A DNA stretch of 59,858 nt. It comes from an uncultured Lachnospiraceae bacterium (lineage in GTDB: Bacteria > Bacillota > Clostridia > Lachnospirales > Lachnospiraceae). The stretch is taken from positions 1-59,858 of the forward strand of contig CAJTOR010000008.1 in NCBI GenBank assembly GCA_910577675.1, written 5' to 3'. The translations under genes and the position numbers were made by a program. Shown here one piece after another: positions 17,165-25,721 of the stretch (its first letter is position 1; each line of letters opens with the position of its first letter). Below the pieces are notes generated by a model. The model saw only the letters and a list, made by a program, of their open reading frames with translations, searched no databases and was not told the DNA's origin.

Positions 17165-18589
17165 TCACAAAACCTTCCAGTAACCGTTCTTATTTGAACC
17201 CACACGCTCTATATAATTATTTTTTCGAAGATGGGAAACATTGCGCTGGATAGCCGTTTTTCCTAACCCCACAATACCCATAAGCTGCACCTGGGTTATA
17301 TTGGGATTATTTTGCATTTCATTTAAAATTAGCCTCTGTGTCGCATTCAATTTCAAACTGGAGTCCGATAATTTATCCCCCACTTTATCCCCCACTTTAT
17401 CCCCCACTTTATCCCCCACTTTATCCCCCACTTTACTGTATTTTTTCTCAAAAGGAATTGTTACCACAATTGCATTATCCCGAAATTCATATGCGTCCTT
17501 TCCATATGCCTGCGTGATAACTGGCACTCCTCTTCCAGACCGTTCACTGATATGGAGCTGCAAAAAGATATCGGAAAGGCAACGATTTACAGGAACTGAT
17601 TCCCCGAGATAAAATCCTTCCATTGTTTGGTTGGGGGCAAGTGTCCCTCTGGAAAGTATTTCTATTCGGTCTGAATAAATTGTAATCATTGGCGCATTCC
17701 CATCAATCCAAGAATTGTGTACAAAGGCATTCACTATAGCCTCCCGAAACGCATTTTGCTCGAACAGGGGATGTTCCTTTCTTTCCACTATCCGGTTTGT
17801 TTCATCCGCCTGCATAATATTTAATACATCACTATATTCCAATACCTTATCCAGCGACAATAACATACAACTATTTCCAAATTCCCTCACAGAATGCAGC
17901 GGTGCAGTCTTATCTTCCCCCCTAAAAATAGATACCCTGATAGGAATCTGACTATTATCGGATAATAATTGCGCAAGAAGATTATATTTTCTATCCCGCG
18001 TCAGCAAATGAAGATTCTTCTTAAATGTGTTTTTGTTAAGTATTATACCCTTGTCCTCATAATAAAGAAACAATTTGCGAAATGTTAGATCCTGTATATA
18101 ACTCTCTGTGTTTTCCATCGTCGGCAATCCATTCCGCAATATATCAAATAATTTTGATTCACGTTGAGGATATTTGCTTAAATTCACCTTACTAGAACCA
18201 ATCCTAATATACCGAATCCCATTAAAGGCAGTTGGTGCAACCTTTGCTGCCGGAACAGTTAAAACAACTATTCTTTTCCGGTTTATTTTAATTTCCCGAA
18301 ATTCAAAATTAACATCCGGTATAATCTGCCTTGCAAGAAAATGTTCTAATGGTTCACCCTTTATATCCCTGTGATAATCAAATGTTGTATTTGTCAATTC
18401 ATGTGTTTCATTATTCACACCCCAAATTAAATAAGCCCTTTCTTTCCCATGTACTGCTGCCGCATTTGAGAGGGACGAAATATATTCCCCGATTCCATTC
18501 GCATCATACCAACTATCTTTAAACTCAAACCAATCTTCTTCACTTTCATGTGCAATTAATTGCTTTACCATATTTTTCACATCATCCAC
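17165..18589 (-). CDS. AlbA_2/Schlafen-like putative transcriptional regulator
   Basis: 474 residues. The N-terminal AlbA_2 (Schlafen-like) domain spans roughly 10-150 (ESEEDWFEFKDSW, YISSLSNAAAVHG, GIRYIRIGSSK). A GHKL-ATPase-like C-terminal region follows (FREAIVNAFVHNSW, RSGRGVPVI). A winged helix ends the protein (TQVQLMGIVGLGKTAIQRNV). Between them five VGDK repeats form a linker. Start is a GTG with AAAGGAAG ahead. It probably binds nucleic acid; target unknown. Confidence 0.82.
   Translation of the reverse strand: MDDVKNMVKQLIAHESEEDWFEFKDSWYDANGIGEYISSLSNAAAVHGKERAYLIWGVNNETHELTNTTFDYHRDIKGEPLEHFLARQIIPDVNFEFREIKINRKRIVVLTVPAAKVAPTAFNGIRYIRIGSSKVNLSKYPQRESKLFDILRNGLPTMENTESYIQDLTFRKLFLYYEDKGIILNKNTFKKNLHLLTRDRKYNLLAQLLSDNSQIPIRVSIFRGEDKTAPLHSVREFGNSCMLLSLDKVLEYSDVLNIMQADETNRIVERKEHPLFEQNAFREAIVNAFVHNSWIDGNAPMITIYSDRIEILSRGTLAPNQTMEGFYLGESVPVNRCLSDIFLQLHISERSGRGVPVITQAYGKDAYEFRDNAIVVTIPFEKKYSKVGDKVGDKVGDKVGDKVGDKLSDSSLKLNATQRLILNEMQNNPNITQVQLMGIVGLGKTAIQRNVSHLRKNNYIERVGSNKNGYWKVL
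17372..17431. repeat. Five 12-bp microsatellite units (VGDK repeat)
   Basis: TTTATCCCCCAC is repeated five times without interruption inside the Schlafen-like gene, encoding five VGDK units. Gain or loss of units keeps frame, so linker length could vary between strains. Confidence 0.95.
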
Positions 18590-18616
18590 ATCATCACTTC
18601 CTTTGCAAACCAGAAT

Positions 18617-19087
18617 CTATATTATCTTCTCCACAGCCGTCCGGATTCCCTCACAAAATTTCTTAAAATCTGAAATATTCTTCTGCATTGGAATATGCAC
18701 AAAAACCATCTTCACATCCAAATGGTTTTCCCGGATATATTCTAATCCACTCCAATACAGATGATTGCAAAACGATGTCCCCGCGTTGTGTGAAATCCTT
18801 ACCTCTATCTGGCTCTCCAAAAAAGCACCCGCAAGTCCCTCATAGTCAAATGCCGTTTCAAGGGTATCCCCCGCATTTCTTGCCGTCGTTTCAATATAAA
18901 CTTTATCAAGGATATTCGGTTTCTGTCCAAAACTTATAATTAAACTATATTTTCCGGATGAAATCTCTTGTTTCAACAACTCCTCGTCCTTCCTCTTATT
19001 ATTGGGAAGAACCAACCCCTGCCATCGAACCTCCTGCAGCAAAAGCTCCGAGGCAGTTGTGCCAAACGCAGTAAATAAAACATTCAT
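18617..19087 (-). CDS. Pyroglutamyl-peptidase (C15) like protein
   Basis: 156 residues, shorter than typical pyroglutamyl-peptidase I (about 210). All three catalytic positions of family C15 can be aligned: Glu66 in YIETTARNAGDT, Cys107 in HNAGTSFCNHLYW, His131 in MVFVHIPM. The family removes N-terminal pyroglutamate. Start at 19087 is supported by GGGGGATTTCG just ahead; a longer frame to 19153 is not. The C-terminal helix is short, so activity is likely but unproven. Confidence 0.8.
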   Translation of the reverse strand: MNVLFTAFGTTASELLLQEVRWQGLVLPNNKRKDEELLKQEISSGKYSLIISFGQKPNILDKVYIETTARNAGDTLETAFDYEGLAGAFLESQIEVRISHNAGTSFCNHLYWSGLEYIRENHLDVKMVFVHIPMQKNISDFKKFCEGIRTAVEKII

Positions 19088-19196
19088 CGAAATCCCCCGA
19101 TTATAAATGTTATCCCATATAACAGATAATTTATGTCCGTTACCCGCTCCCATAAACTTTTTAGAAATTGTCAGGTCGTACTATCCTTACACCCTC

Positions 19197-19270
19197 TCAC
19201 AGCTCAAGCCATTTTATAAACGCCGTTTTATCCGCACTGTTGTAACCCGCGTTCCGGTAAAAGGCACAAA
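19197..19270 (-). pseudogene. GNAT acetyltransferase C-terminal stub
   Basis: The minus strand reads CAFYRNAGYNSADKTAFIKW and ends LEL-stop at 19197. This is a typical end of small GNAT proteins (FYxxxGF, then ADKTAFIKW). Nothing of the acetyl-CoA-binding core remains. It directly follows the stop of the intact GNAT at 19272. Confidence 0.65.
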
Positions 19271-19271
19271 A

Positions 19272-19817
19272 TCACCCTCCTGTTACTTCCAGACTGCATT
19301 CCATCTGACAATCATAAGGCTCCGCCTCGACATGCTTCGGATTGTACTCCTGCGCCTCGACGCACCCCATCGCCTTGTAAAACGCCTGAGTTTCGACCGC
19401 GGAATGCGCCGAAATATAGAGTTTTTTCGCGCCCCTGACCCGCGCCCATTCCTTTGCCGCACAAAAAAGCACCTTTCCAATGCCCTGCCCGCGCATATCC
19501 TCCGACACATGGATGCAGGACAGATCAAAATATCCCTGCTCCCCGCCGAACGGCTCCGCTTCAACTGATGCAAACGCTTTCAGGCTGCCGTCTGCAAACG
19601 CGGCGTATACAAAGCCGCCCGTGGACAACGTGTTTTTCAGACAGGAAACCAGCGTCCGGTAATCCTCCTCCGACCAGTCGTCAATAAACGGATCGTCCTT
19701 AACCACCCACTCGCCGTCCTGCCTCCGCAAGCATTTCGTGACCTTCTGATGCCGTATAAAATCCCGGAACAATTCCCGGTTGATTTCCTCTAAATTTAAT
19801 TCTCTATACTCAACCAT
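19272..19817 (-). CDS. GNAT family N-acetyltransferase
   Basis: 181 residues. The acetyl-CoA-binding motif is RGQGIGKVLFCAAKEWA, preceded by the strand YFDLSCIHVSED and followed by KLYISAHSAVETQAFYKAMG. The tail AEPYDCQMECSLE matches a GNAT branch common in Clostridia. Start at 19817 has GAGGAGGAAAGAGGCG ahead. Acceptor unknown. Confidence 0.88.
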   Translation of the reverse strand: MVEYRELNLEEINRELFRDFIRHQKVTKCLRRQDGEWVVKDDPFIDDWSEEDYRTLVSCLKNTLSTGGFVYAAFADGSLKAFASVEAEPFGGEQGYFDLSCIHVSEDMRGQGIGKVLFCAAKEWARVRGAKKLYISAHSAVETQAFYKAMGCVEAQEYNPKHVEAEPYDCQMECSLEVTGG

Positions 19818-20008
19818 CGCCTCTTTCCTCCTCCGCTCATAATTAAAATATTTTTCCATCCAATGATTTTACTGTTTTCGTGTTTACGACTTAGTTCGTC
19901 CTCTCCCATGATACCCCTTAACATGCCAAAATATTTCATAATATAACAAAATACTCCAAACCATCCTACAAAGATAAAAATCCACCCAATTTCCGGCAGA
20001 GTTTCCAA
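19796..20008 (-). CDS. Possible small membrane protein
   Basis: A 70-codon frame with TTG start at 20008 and AGAGGATATA ahead. Residues 5-30 form one hydrophobic helix (IGWIFIFVGWFGVFCYI); the rest is basic. It overlaps the GNAT start by about 20 bp. It could be a small membrane protein or a degenerate frame; the hydrophobic N-terminus and ribosome site are the only support. Confidence 0.35.
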   Translation of the reverse strand: METLPEIGWIFIFVGWFGVFCYIMKYFGMLRGIMGEDELSRKHENSKIIGWKNILIMSGGGKRRWLSIEN

Positions 20009-20094
20009 TATATCCTCTGCGACATTGCATTTTATTTCTGTTTATTCAAATATTCCTAAAACAATAAATTTTAAAGATAGATCAAGACAGGATT

Positions 20095-21168
20095 TCACCT
20101 TAAATAGTCTGCCCCCAGCGGGTCAAGCACTTCCGGATTCAACAACACCCAGGCCACTGCAAAGGCTATCAAAGACACGGACAAGTCCCCCGGATCTCTG
20201 CCATCCCGCAAAAGTTTTACGGTTTTCTCCGCCTGCGCAATATCCTCGTCTTTCAGCGGGTTTCCAAGACGGAGATACTCCGGGAATATACGGAGCATTT
20301 TTCGAAAATCGCCGTCCCAGTTCATTCCGCCATTCCCCATAATCTCATGGTTCACCTTCCCTGCAATCCGAATCACCTCGCCCTGGGCAGTCTGTGCTTT
20401 CCCCTTAGGCGGAACAAGATAATCCCAAAGCCAGCGAAATGCTTTACTCCCGGAATTTTCCGGCACGCAGATCGGTGATACACCGTCATGGAATATCTTT
20501 TCTTCCACTGGTTTCACATCAAATATTTGATAGAGTTTTTCCAAATTTTCTGTCTGACAGCGCAAAAACTCCATATCTTCGATTCCCCTCTTCACCCTCT
20601 GAAAATGTTCTGCCGATTTCAGCAGAAATTCCCGGGCGCGGTCTGTAATCTCAGCTCCATGCTCCAAAAGAATTCCGGAGATTTCCAGGAGTTCTTTATA
20701 CGGCAAACGGGCTTGGTGGAGTGTCTTTTCCAATGGGGTCAAATATCCTGGCCAATCAATTCTGCCGGATTTCCTGTCGACGGAAACCCCGGCATCCAGC
20801 AAGGCGTTCACCGCATTGGTACGCCCATACATAGCCGCAATATGCAGTATTGTAACACCAAAATCATTTGCCACATCCACGTCAGCACCCAGATCAATTA
20901 AAAGCTGCACATCCCCGTTCCAGGTGGAAGCATGATGGAAAATGGGCGTTTTCCCGTAATAATCTTTAAAATTGATATCCGCCCCCTGCTCCTTTGCCCA
21001 AAAGGCAAATTCCCTTGGCAGCGGTGACAGCGAAAAAATATTGGAGCCGTATTTCCCCGTTACCGCATTGGGCTCACACCGCAAAAACTGCTCCTTTGCC
21101 GCAGTGATATCCCCACTTTCCAAAAGTGCGCGCATTTCCTTTGGAAGTGTTTTACGCTTCTTTGCCAT
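20095..21168 (-). CDS. Ankyrin-repeat protein
   Basis: 357 residues. At least three ankyrin-like units can be seen (KDYYGKTPIFHHAS, DFGVTILHIAAMYGRTNAV, LTPLEKTLHQA), covering roughly residues 55-190. The C-terminal half is acidic and not recognised. No signal peptide or membrane segment. Start at 21168 has AGGAGGGAGT just ahead; the longer frame to 21252 does not. Ankyrin repeats bind proteins; the partner is unknown and the gene stands alone. Confidence 0.85.
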   Translation of the reverse strand: MAKKRKTLPKEMRALLESGDITAAKEQFLRCEPNAVTGKYGSNIFSLSPLPREFAFWAKEQGADINFKDYYGKTPIFHHASTWNGDVQLLIDLGADVDVANDFGVTILHIAAMYGRTNAVNALLDAGVSVDRKSGRIDWPGYLTPLEKTLHQARLPYKELLEISGILLEHGAEITDRAREFLLKSAEHFQRVKRGIEDMEFLRCQTENLEKLYQIFDVKPVEEKIFHDGVSPICVPENSGSKAFRWLWDYLVPPKGKAQTAQGEVIRIAGKVNHEIMGNGGMNWDGDFRKMLRIFPEYLRLGNPLKDEDIAQAEKTVKLLRDGRDPGDLSVSLIAFAVAWVLLNPEVLDPLGADYLR

Positions 21169-21380
21169 ACTCCCTCCTGAATCCCAGATAAAACCTTTTT
21201 TCGTTTCTGCTAAATAGAGGTTTTCTATTTCTATATACAAAAAAACTGACAATCCTGATTTTTCTATTCTATAAATCCAAAACTGACAATCCCAATACTT
21301 ACGACCGCATTATTGCATCTGAAAAAATAAGCAGAAATTTTGATTATACGCCGTTCCTGCAAAATATTTTGACAAACTCC

Positions 21381-21902
21381 TCATACCTCCATCTCATACA
21401 ACGCCATCGAATTTCCGTTCTCATAATCTATAATATCAACAATCTTAAATCCGGCATTCAGATAGATCTTTCTGATTTTTCTCTCATCCAGCCCCACATC
21501 CAGCCGGATATATCGGATTCCTTTTTCCATGCAGAGCCTGCGAACCGCCGCGACGATGCTTTTTGTCATTCCACAGTGCGCAAATTCCCTGCGCACGCAA
21601 AGCTTGTGGATATAAGCTGCCGCGTACTCCGGCTCATCCGGCCAGTATTCCGAATCGCTCCATTGCAGGATAAACGCGCATACGATTCTCCCCCGGAGCA
21701 TCCCAATAAAAAAGTTCTCCGGTTTTGCCTCGTCGGATACCAGTTCATCCCTTGTCAGCCATTCCTGCGGCCAGACCCGAAACCCCGCCCCGCGTGCCCA
21801 TTCGGCGACTTCCTGCATTACACGGATGGCATCCTCCATTTTATCAGGCACAATTTCTATGGAGTCCACACCGGTTTCTGTTTTTACAGAATATGTTCCC
21901 AT
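21381..21902 (-). CDS. GNAT family N-acetyltransferase
   Basis: 173 residues. AYIHKLCVRREFAHCGMTK is the beta4/acetyl-CoA region; the usual RxxGxG loop is replaced by REFAHCGM, typical of one Clostridia branch. YIRLDVGLDERKIRKIYLNA and GFKIVDIIDYENG end the fold. Start at 21902 follows AAAACAGGGGGATGT. Acceptor unknown. Confidence 0.85.
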   Translation of the reverse strand: MGTYSVKTETGVDSIEIVPDKMEDAIRVMQEVAEWARGAGFRVWPQEWLTRDELVSDEAKPENFFIGMLRGRIVCAFILQWSDSEYWPDEPEYAAAYIHKLCVRREFAHCGMTKSIVAAVRRLCMEKGIRYIRLDVGLDERKIRKIYLNAGFKIVDIIDYENGNSMALYEMEV

Positions 21903-21937
21903 ACATCCCCCTGTTTTCCGATAGCGGATTGCCGGTA

Positions 21938-22903
21938 TTACACCCGCACAAATCCTTCCGTCCACTTCCATTCACCGATCCGGAAACGGCTGACGCACCA
22001 TTCCGTCCGCATATACATTTGTTTCATCATCACCATCTCCTGCCTGGCGGCAAGCTCTGTTACAAAGCATTCGCTCTCCACAATATGTATCTCATCCCCC
22101 TCCTTGTTTTCGTTCCACCCGTAAACCATATAAACCTCATCCATATCCATACACGGACAGTTTTCGCTGCTTTCCTTCTCTGCGCCGCAGTTTTTTCTGT
22201 TTCCGGTTTCTTTCCTGACCGTTTCCTTCCCTGTTTCTCTTCCCTCGCGTGTTTCCACGCTGCCGTCTTTATTCTCTAAAGAACCTTGCATATATTTACT
22301 GTTATTTTTCTTATTGTCATTTTTCTTACCATCTTTTTTGCCGTCTTCCCTGCTGCAGTTTGCATCACCCAGCACTTTTTTCTCCGCGATCCGGTAACTG
22401 CAGGGATAATCCTTAAATCCTTCTACATTCCCCAAATAATGCTTCGCAACCGCTTCCGCCTCTTTATGTGTCGAAAAAATACCGATACAAAATTCTTCCT
22501 TATAATTGTCGTAAGATAGTTCTTCATCACACAAAACGAGAAGATATAACATCTTAAACACGGGCTTTTTCCCTGAAATCAGCACCGCACCGCGCCCGGA
22601 AACCGCCCATGCAATCAGCTCCCGCACAAAACCCGGCGTAATCACAAGCGGCGGGGTGCGTTTTCCGAACGGATACCAGTAATACTCCCATTTCCCCGAA
22701 GTTTCCCTGCCCTGAAATACCCTTCCCTTGCTGATAACAAAGAAATCGCCGCCCTCCACCCGGTAGGACAGCACAAGGCTTTTGTCTGACGAGGCGACGG
22801 TCAGCCAGGGGGCATCCTGATATTCCACCTCCTGCCGCACCCACCAGACATATTCCTTTTCCTGATATATAATTGTCCTTTTTCCTTTTTTTGATATTCC
22901 CAT
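21938..22903 (-). CDS. Hypothetical protein with low-complexity middle
   Basis: 321 residues in three parts. An N-terminal tryptophan- and tyrosine-rich domain (about 1-105) ends WYPFGKRTPPLVITPGF. A middle domain (about 115-180) and a C-terminal domain (about 255-321) resemble each other: both read as short beta-alpha units reporting on amino-acid-rich 'event' strings (LLYLLV-like, then EVYMVYGWNENKEG). Between them lies a 60-residue Lys/Asn/Gly/Glu-rich insertion (KKDGKKNDNKKNNSK, ETREGRETGKETVRKETG). The family is not recognised. TAGGAG precedes the ATG. Confidence 0.65.
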   Translation of the reverse strand: MGISKKGKRTIIYQEKEYVWWVRQEVEYQDAPWLTVASSDKSLVLSYRVEGGDFFVISKGRVFQGRETSGKWEYYWYPFGKRTPPLVITPGFVRELIAWAVSGRGAVLISGKKPVFKMLYLLVLCDEELSYDNYKEEFCIGIFSTHKEAEAVAKHYLGNVEGFKDYPCSYRIAEKKVLGDANCSREDGKKDGKKNDNKKNNSKYMQGSLENKDGSVETREGRETGKETVRKETGNRKNCGAEKESSENCPCMDMDEVYMVYGWNENKEGDEIHIVESECFVTELAARQEMVMMKQMYMRTEWCVSRFRIGEWKWTEGFVRV

Positions 22904-23101
22904 ATGATTCTCCTATTACCGGACAGCACTTCCCCCATAGTCTTTCATTTTCCGAGTTCCAGTATCGAGCACGCTCCCTATCAGGTGCATTCCTTCAAGT
23001 TTATTCCCTCCAGGCTAATTCTTCTCAAGTCGGTTTCTTTCGAACTTATCCCTTCAAAGCCTATTCCTGGCAGGCTTATATATCGGAAAATCCCGGATTT
23101 G

Positions 23102-23584
23102 TTATATCCTCTCGTCCGTGATGATATGTTCAATCCCACAGTGTTCTTCACTTAAATATTCCTTTATAAAACTTGGAAAGACCTTGTATTTATCCAAGTC
23201 TTTTATCGGTATCCAGTGCATTTCTTCTTTTGCTCCATAAGAATAACTGTCGCTGTGAAGTTCCTGCGTCCCCCTCGGTTTCATCAAAAAGTAAAAACTG
23301 ATCTCATGACAATTTAAGCCTTTCAGCGTGCCGCTGTTCTCATTAAAGAAGTTTTCATGAATCACAGCCAGACGGTCAATTTCATAGTGTACACCCGTTT
23401 CTTCAAAAACTTCCCTCCGCACTGCGTCCTCGGCAGTTTCCCCCATATGGACACCGCCGCCAACGGAATATAGATAGTCTTCATTTTTATTGCCCACAAA
23501 AAGAACACATTCATTCTCAATAATGATCGCCCCTGCACGATACCTGAACCAATTATTTTCCTTTGTAAACCCACAATCATACAT
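23102..23584 (-). CDS. Nudix hydrolase
   Basis: 160 residues with a full Nudix box: GGGVHMGETAEDAVRREVFE followed by ETGV. The N-terminal strand RAGAIIIENECVLFVGNKN is intact, unlike the short Nudix at 9641. The substrate is a nucleoside diphosphate-type compound by family. GGGAAGGGG lies ahead of the ATG. A dispersed hairpin element separates it from the kinase gene upstream. Confidence 0.9.
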   Translation of the reverse strand: MYDCGFTKENNWFRYRAGAIIIENECVLFVGNKNEDYLYSVGGGVHMGETAEDAVRREVFEETGVHYEIDRLAVIHENFFNENSGTLKGLNCHEISFYFLMKPRGTQELHSDSYSYGAKEEMHWIPIKDLDKYKVFPSFIKEYLSEEHCGIEHIITDERI

Positions 23585-23706
23585 ATCGTTTTCCCCTTCC
23601 CAAATATACTGCCTTCCGATACCATAAAGTCAAATACTATTCTTGTTGATCTATAACACAAAATCTTTCTTTTTCGTCAAAGAAATTAGGAATCCGTTCC
23701 GTTACT

Positions 23707-23780
23707 TCCTCATATCCCTATGTTGCTCCCGCCTGTCCGATGGGGGCTTATCCCCCACCTGACACAATTGATAGATTAAA
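23707..23780 (+). repeat. Dispersed hairpin element, copy D
   Basis: This copy has the cleanest hairpin: TGTCCGATGGGGG, loop CTTAT, then CCCCCACCTGACA. It ends ACAATTGATAGATTAAAA. Its right end overlaps the stop codon of the kinase gene at 23776: on the minus strand the TAA lies inside the element's terminal TTTTAATCTATC. Confidence 0.85.
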
Positions 23781-24285
23781 ATAATTCCTTAATAATCATA
23801 TCGGCACATTCCGCCGCACTGCATAAACTTGTATCCACCCTCAAACTGTACTCAATATTTTCTGCCATCCGTTCATGTTGTTCATCCGATTGGCTTTCAT
23901 ACCTGTCTCCGCGAATAATATTTCTTTTTCTGCAGATATCTAACGGGCAGTACACTTCAACCAAATCCAGCGGATTATCTTTCATAATTTCTACCAACTG
24001 CTGATAATGGGGCGCTATTTCATCCCTTTCAACCAATATTCCATCAATAAGAACATTTTTACCCATATCCGAATAGAGTTTCGCAGTGTGGTACATCATA
24101 ATAATTACTTCGCTAAGATATTTCCAATAGTTCTCGCGCAAATATTTATCTCCGACCATCTCCTGAAATAAATCATTCGCAACAACATAAAAGAATACAT
24201 CATCCCGCTCCTGGATTGCTTCAACTATTGATGTTTTTCCCGAACTTGTTACCCCGTTCAGAAAAATAATACGTCCCTTTTCCAT
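23776..24285 (-). CDS. Chloramphenicol phosphotransferase-like P-loop kinase
   Basis: 169 residues. Walker A is LNGVTSSGKTS (near residues 9-18), followed by VLIDGILVER and the specificity-like stretch LVEVYCPLDICRKRN and RGDRYES. This is the outline of the CPT family, which phosphorylates the primary hydroxyl of chloramphenicol in Streptomyces; homologues elsewhere have unknown substrates. GGAGGTAACAAA precedes the ATG. The stop codon is supplied by the adjacent repeat element. Confidence 0.8.
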   Translation of the reverse strand: MEKGRIIFLNGVTSSGKTSIVEAIQERDDVFFYVVANDLFQEMVGDKYLRENYWKYLSEVIIMMYHTAKLYSDMGKNVLIDGILVERDEIAPHYQQLVEIMKDNPLDLVEVYCPLDICRKRNIIRGDRYESQSDEQHERMAENIEYSLRVDTSLCSAAECADMIIKELF

Positions 24286-24420
24286 TTTGTTACCTCCAAA
24301 AAATCCGTTTTATGCTTTCCCTAATTTCCCTTTATTCTCAAGTTTTGTTGTAGTTAAAAAACCTTAAAATCTTCATCCTTTTCCTGGTTTTTCCCATATA
24401 GGAAAGTCACAAAGGAAAGT

Positions 24421-24582
24421 TTATTTGTTCAGTTTTTTAATTATATTTATTCCCACAACCTTATCCAAAAGTTCTGCAAAATCCCGCTTATCTTCCTTTT
24501 TAGTAAATGAAACAGAATTATCAAAGTCCTCAACAATCAAATAAATTACAAATTGAACTATATCGAACTTCCATTCCTCAAT
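24421..24582 (-). pseudogene. C-terminal stub of unknown protein
   Basis: The minus strand encodes about 52 plausible residues (EEWKFDIVQFVIYLIVEDFD, then DFAELLDKVVGINIIKKLNK) and then a stop at 24421. There is no start codon or ribosome site before an upstream stop at about 24585. Codon use looks genuine. I read it as the end of a deleted gene; the family is unknown. Confidence 0.45.
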
Positions 24583-24615
24583 TATTCAGAATTGTATTTT
24601 ACTGTCAATGATACT

Positions 24616-24996
24616 TTATTTCATTTTTCCATCCTCAACCCGAACAGCAATCTGCCAATCATCCTCATAAACGATGCTTCCCACAAAGTTTGTATAAACC
24701 ACATCGTAAGGCTTTTGATATTTGTCTAAAAGTGCAATAGCGGGCTTTAACCTCCCGACCATATCCAATGTGCTTTCACATTTAAAAAATGTAATAACTT
24801 CTTCATGGTTTTTACAAGGGTTCGGCTCGGGAAGATTATCTTTGAACCAGTTATCAATAGAAATAAACAGTTCTTTTTCCTCGTCGGTTAATTTCTCCTC
24901 CTTTATCAGATTCCAACAAAGACTAAATATCCCTTTTGGATACTTTGTAATGTAAGAATTTTCTCTGCCCTGTATTCTCATATACCTATATTCCAT
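24616..24996 (-). CDS. Hypothetical protein
   Basis: 126 residues, soluble, mixed charge, beginning MEYRYMRIQGRENSYITKY. A GGAGGATTAAC ribosome site supports the start. LDMVGRLKPAIALLDKY and the final strand-rich part suggest a small alpha/beta protein. No known family recognised. Confidence 0.65.
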   Translation of the reverse strand: MEYRYMRIQGRENSYITKYPKGIFSLCWNLIKEEKLTDEEKELFISIDNWFKDNLPEPNPCKNHEEVITFFKCESTLDMVGRLKPAIALLDKYQKPYDVVYTNFVGSIVYEDDWQIAVRVEDGKMK

Positions 24997-25041
24997 GTTA
25001 ATCCTCCATGCCGCTTTGGACGGCTCAAATAGAAATGATAT

Positions 25042-25075
25042 AGTTCTAGGCAGTGTTTTTTGCTGCCTTAGAACT
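25042..25075. repeat. Intergenic inverted repeat
   Basis: AGTTCTAGGCAG and CTGCCTTAGAACT pair around a T-rich loop with one bulged base, followed by ATTTTTC on the plus strand. It lies about 50 bp past the stop of the AAC(6')-like gene. It could be a weak terminator, although the T-tract is on the side away from that gene. Confidence 0.5.
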
Positions 25076-25127
25076 ATTTTTCACACTATCATCCCCAATT
25101 GCAATTTTGATTAGAGTATATCATAAA

Positions 25128-25676
25128 TCAGCTAATTTCCATTTCTCCCGTCCGAATCCGCCTTGCCATAAAAATATCCGGCTTTCCCTTCCCATTCGCA
25201 TCCGGGATTACCCCGACAATCTGATAGCCGAGCTTCTGATAAAATTCAAATGGATGCCCTTTTAAATTTTTTATATTCTGGATTTTATTATAGGTATCCT
25301 CAAATAAATCCGTCCCGCTAAGGCTTGTCTGCCAAAATTCATCATCCGTTCCAAGATAGATGGTAAGCACACCTCTCTGTGCACATTCTTTCTCCAGCGC
25401 GCGGACAAGCATCGTGCCAATCCCACGGTGCCGGCAGTTTTTTCGGACAGCGAGCGGGTGCAGTTCCCAGGCACAGTCATACTGCGGCATCGCACCCACC
25501 AGGCCTGCGAGGTGCCCGTCCTCCACCGCCATCAGCAAAATCCTTTCATCCTCTAGATATTCCTCCATATCCTCCGCCGTACAGTCACCATAGCAATGCG
25601 GAAAAGCCTCCGCCAACAGGTTTGCCGCCTCGCTAAGCAATACTTGATTCTGCTTTTCAAAAAATCTGATTTCCAT
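25128..25676 (-). CDS. aac(6'): AAC(6')-Ii-like aminoglycoside 6'-N-acetyltransferase
   Basis: 182 residues, the same length as enterococcal AAC(6')-Ii, with matching signature blocks: CYGDCTAEDMEEYLEDERIL, PQYDCAWELHPLAV, RHRGIGTMLVRALEKE, TIYLGTDDE, HPFEFYQKLGYQIVGV, and PDANGKGKPDIFMARR. The family uses acetyl-CoA to acetylate the 6'-amine of aminoglycosides. Start at 25676 (GGAGGAGTTC ahead) gives the family length. Whether it confers resistance here is not shown; chromosomal members can be weakly active. Confidence 0.85.
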   Translation of the reverse strand: MEIRFFEKQNQVLLSEAANLLAEAFPHCYGDCTAEDMEEYLEDERILLMAVEDGHLAGLVGAMPQYDCAWELHPLAVRKNCRHRGIGTMLVRALEKECAQRGVLTIYLGTDDEFWQTSLSGTDLFEDTYNKIQNIKNLKGHPFEFYQKLGYQIVGVIPDANGKGKPDIFMARRIRTGEMEIS

Positions 25677-25721
25677 GAACTCCTCCAATCTTCCGATTAT
25701 TTTCATTATCCGGATATTTTT

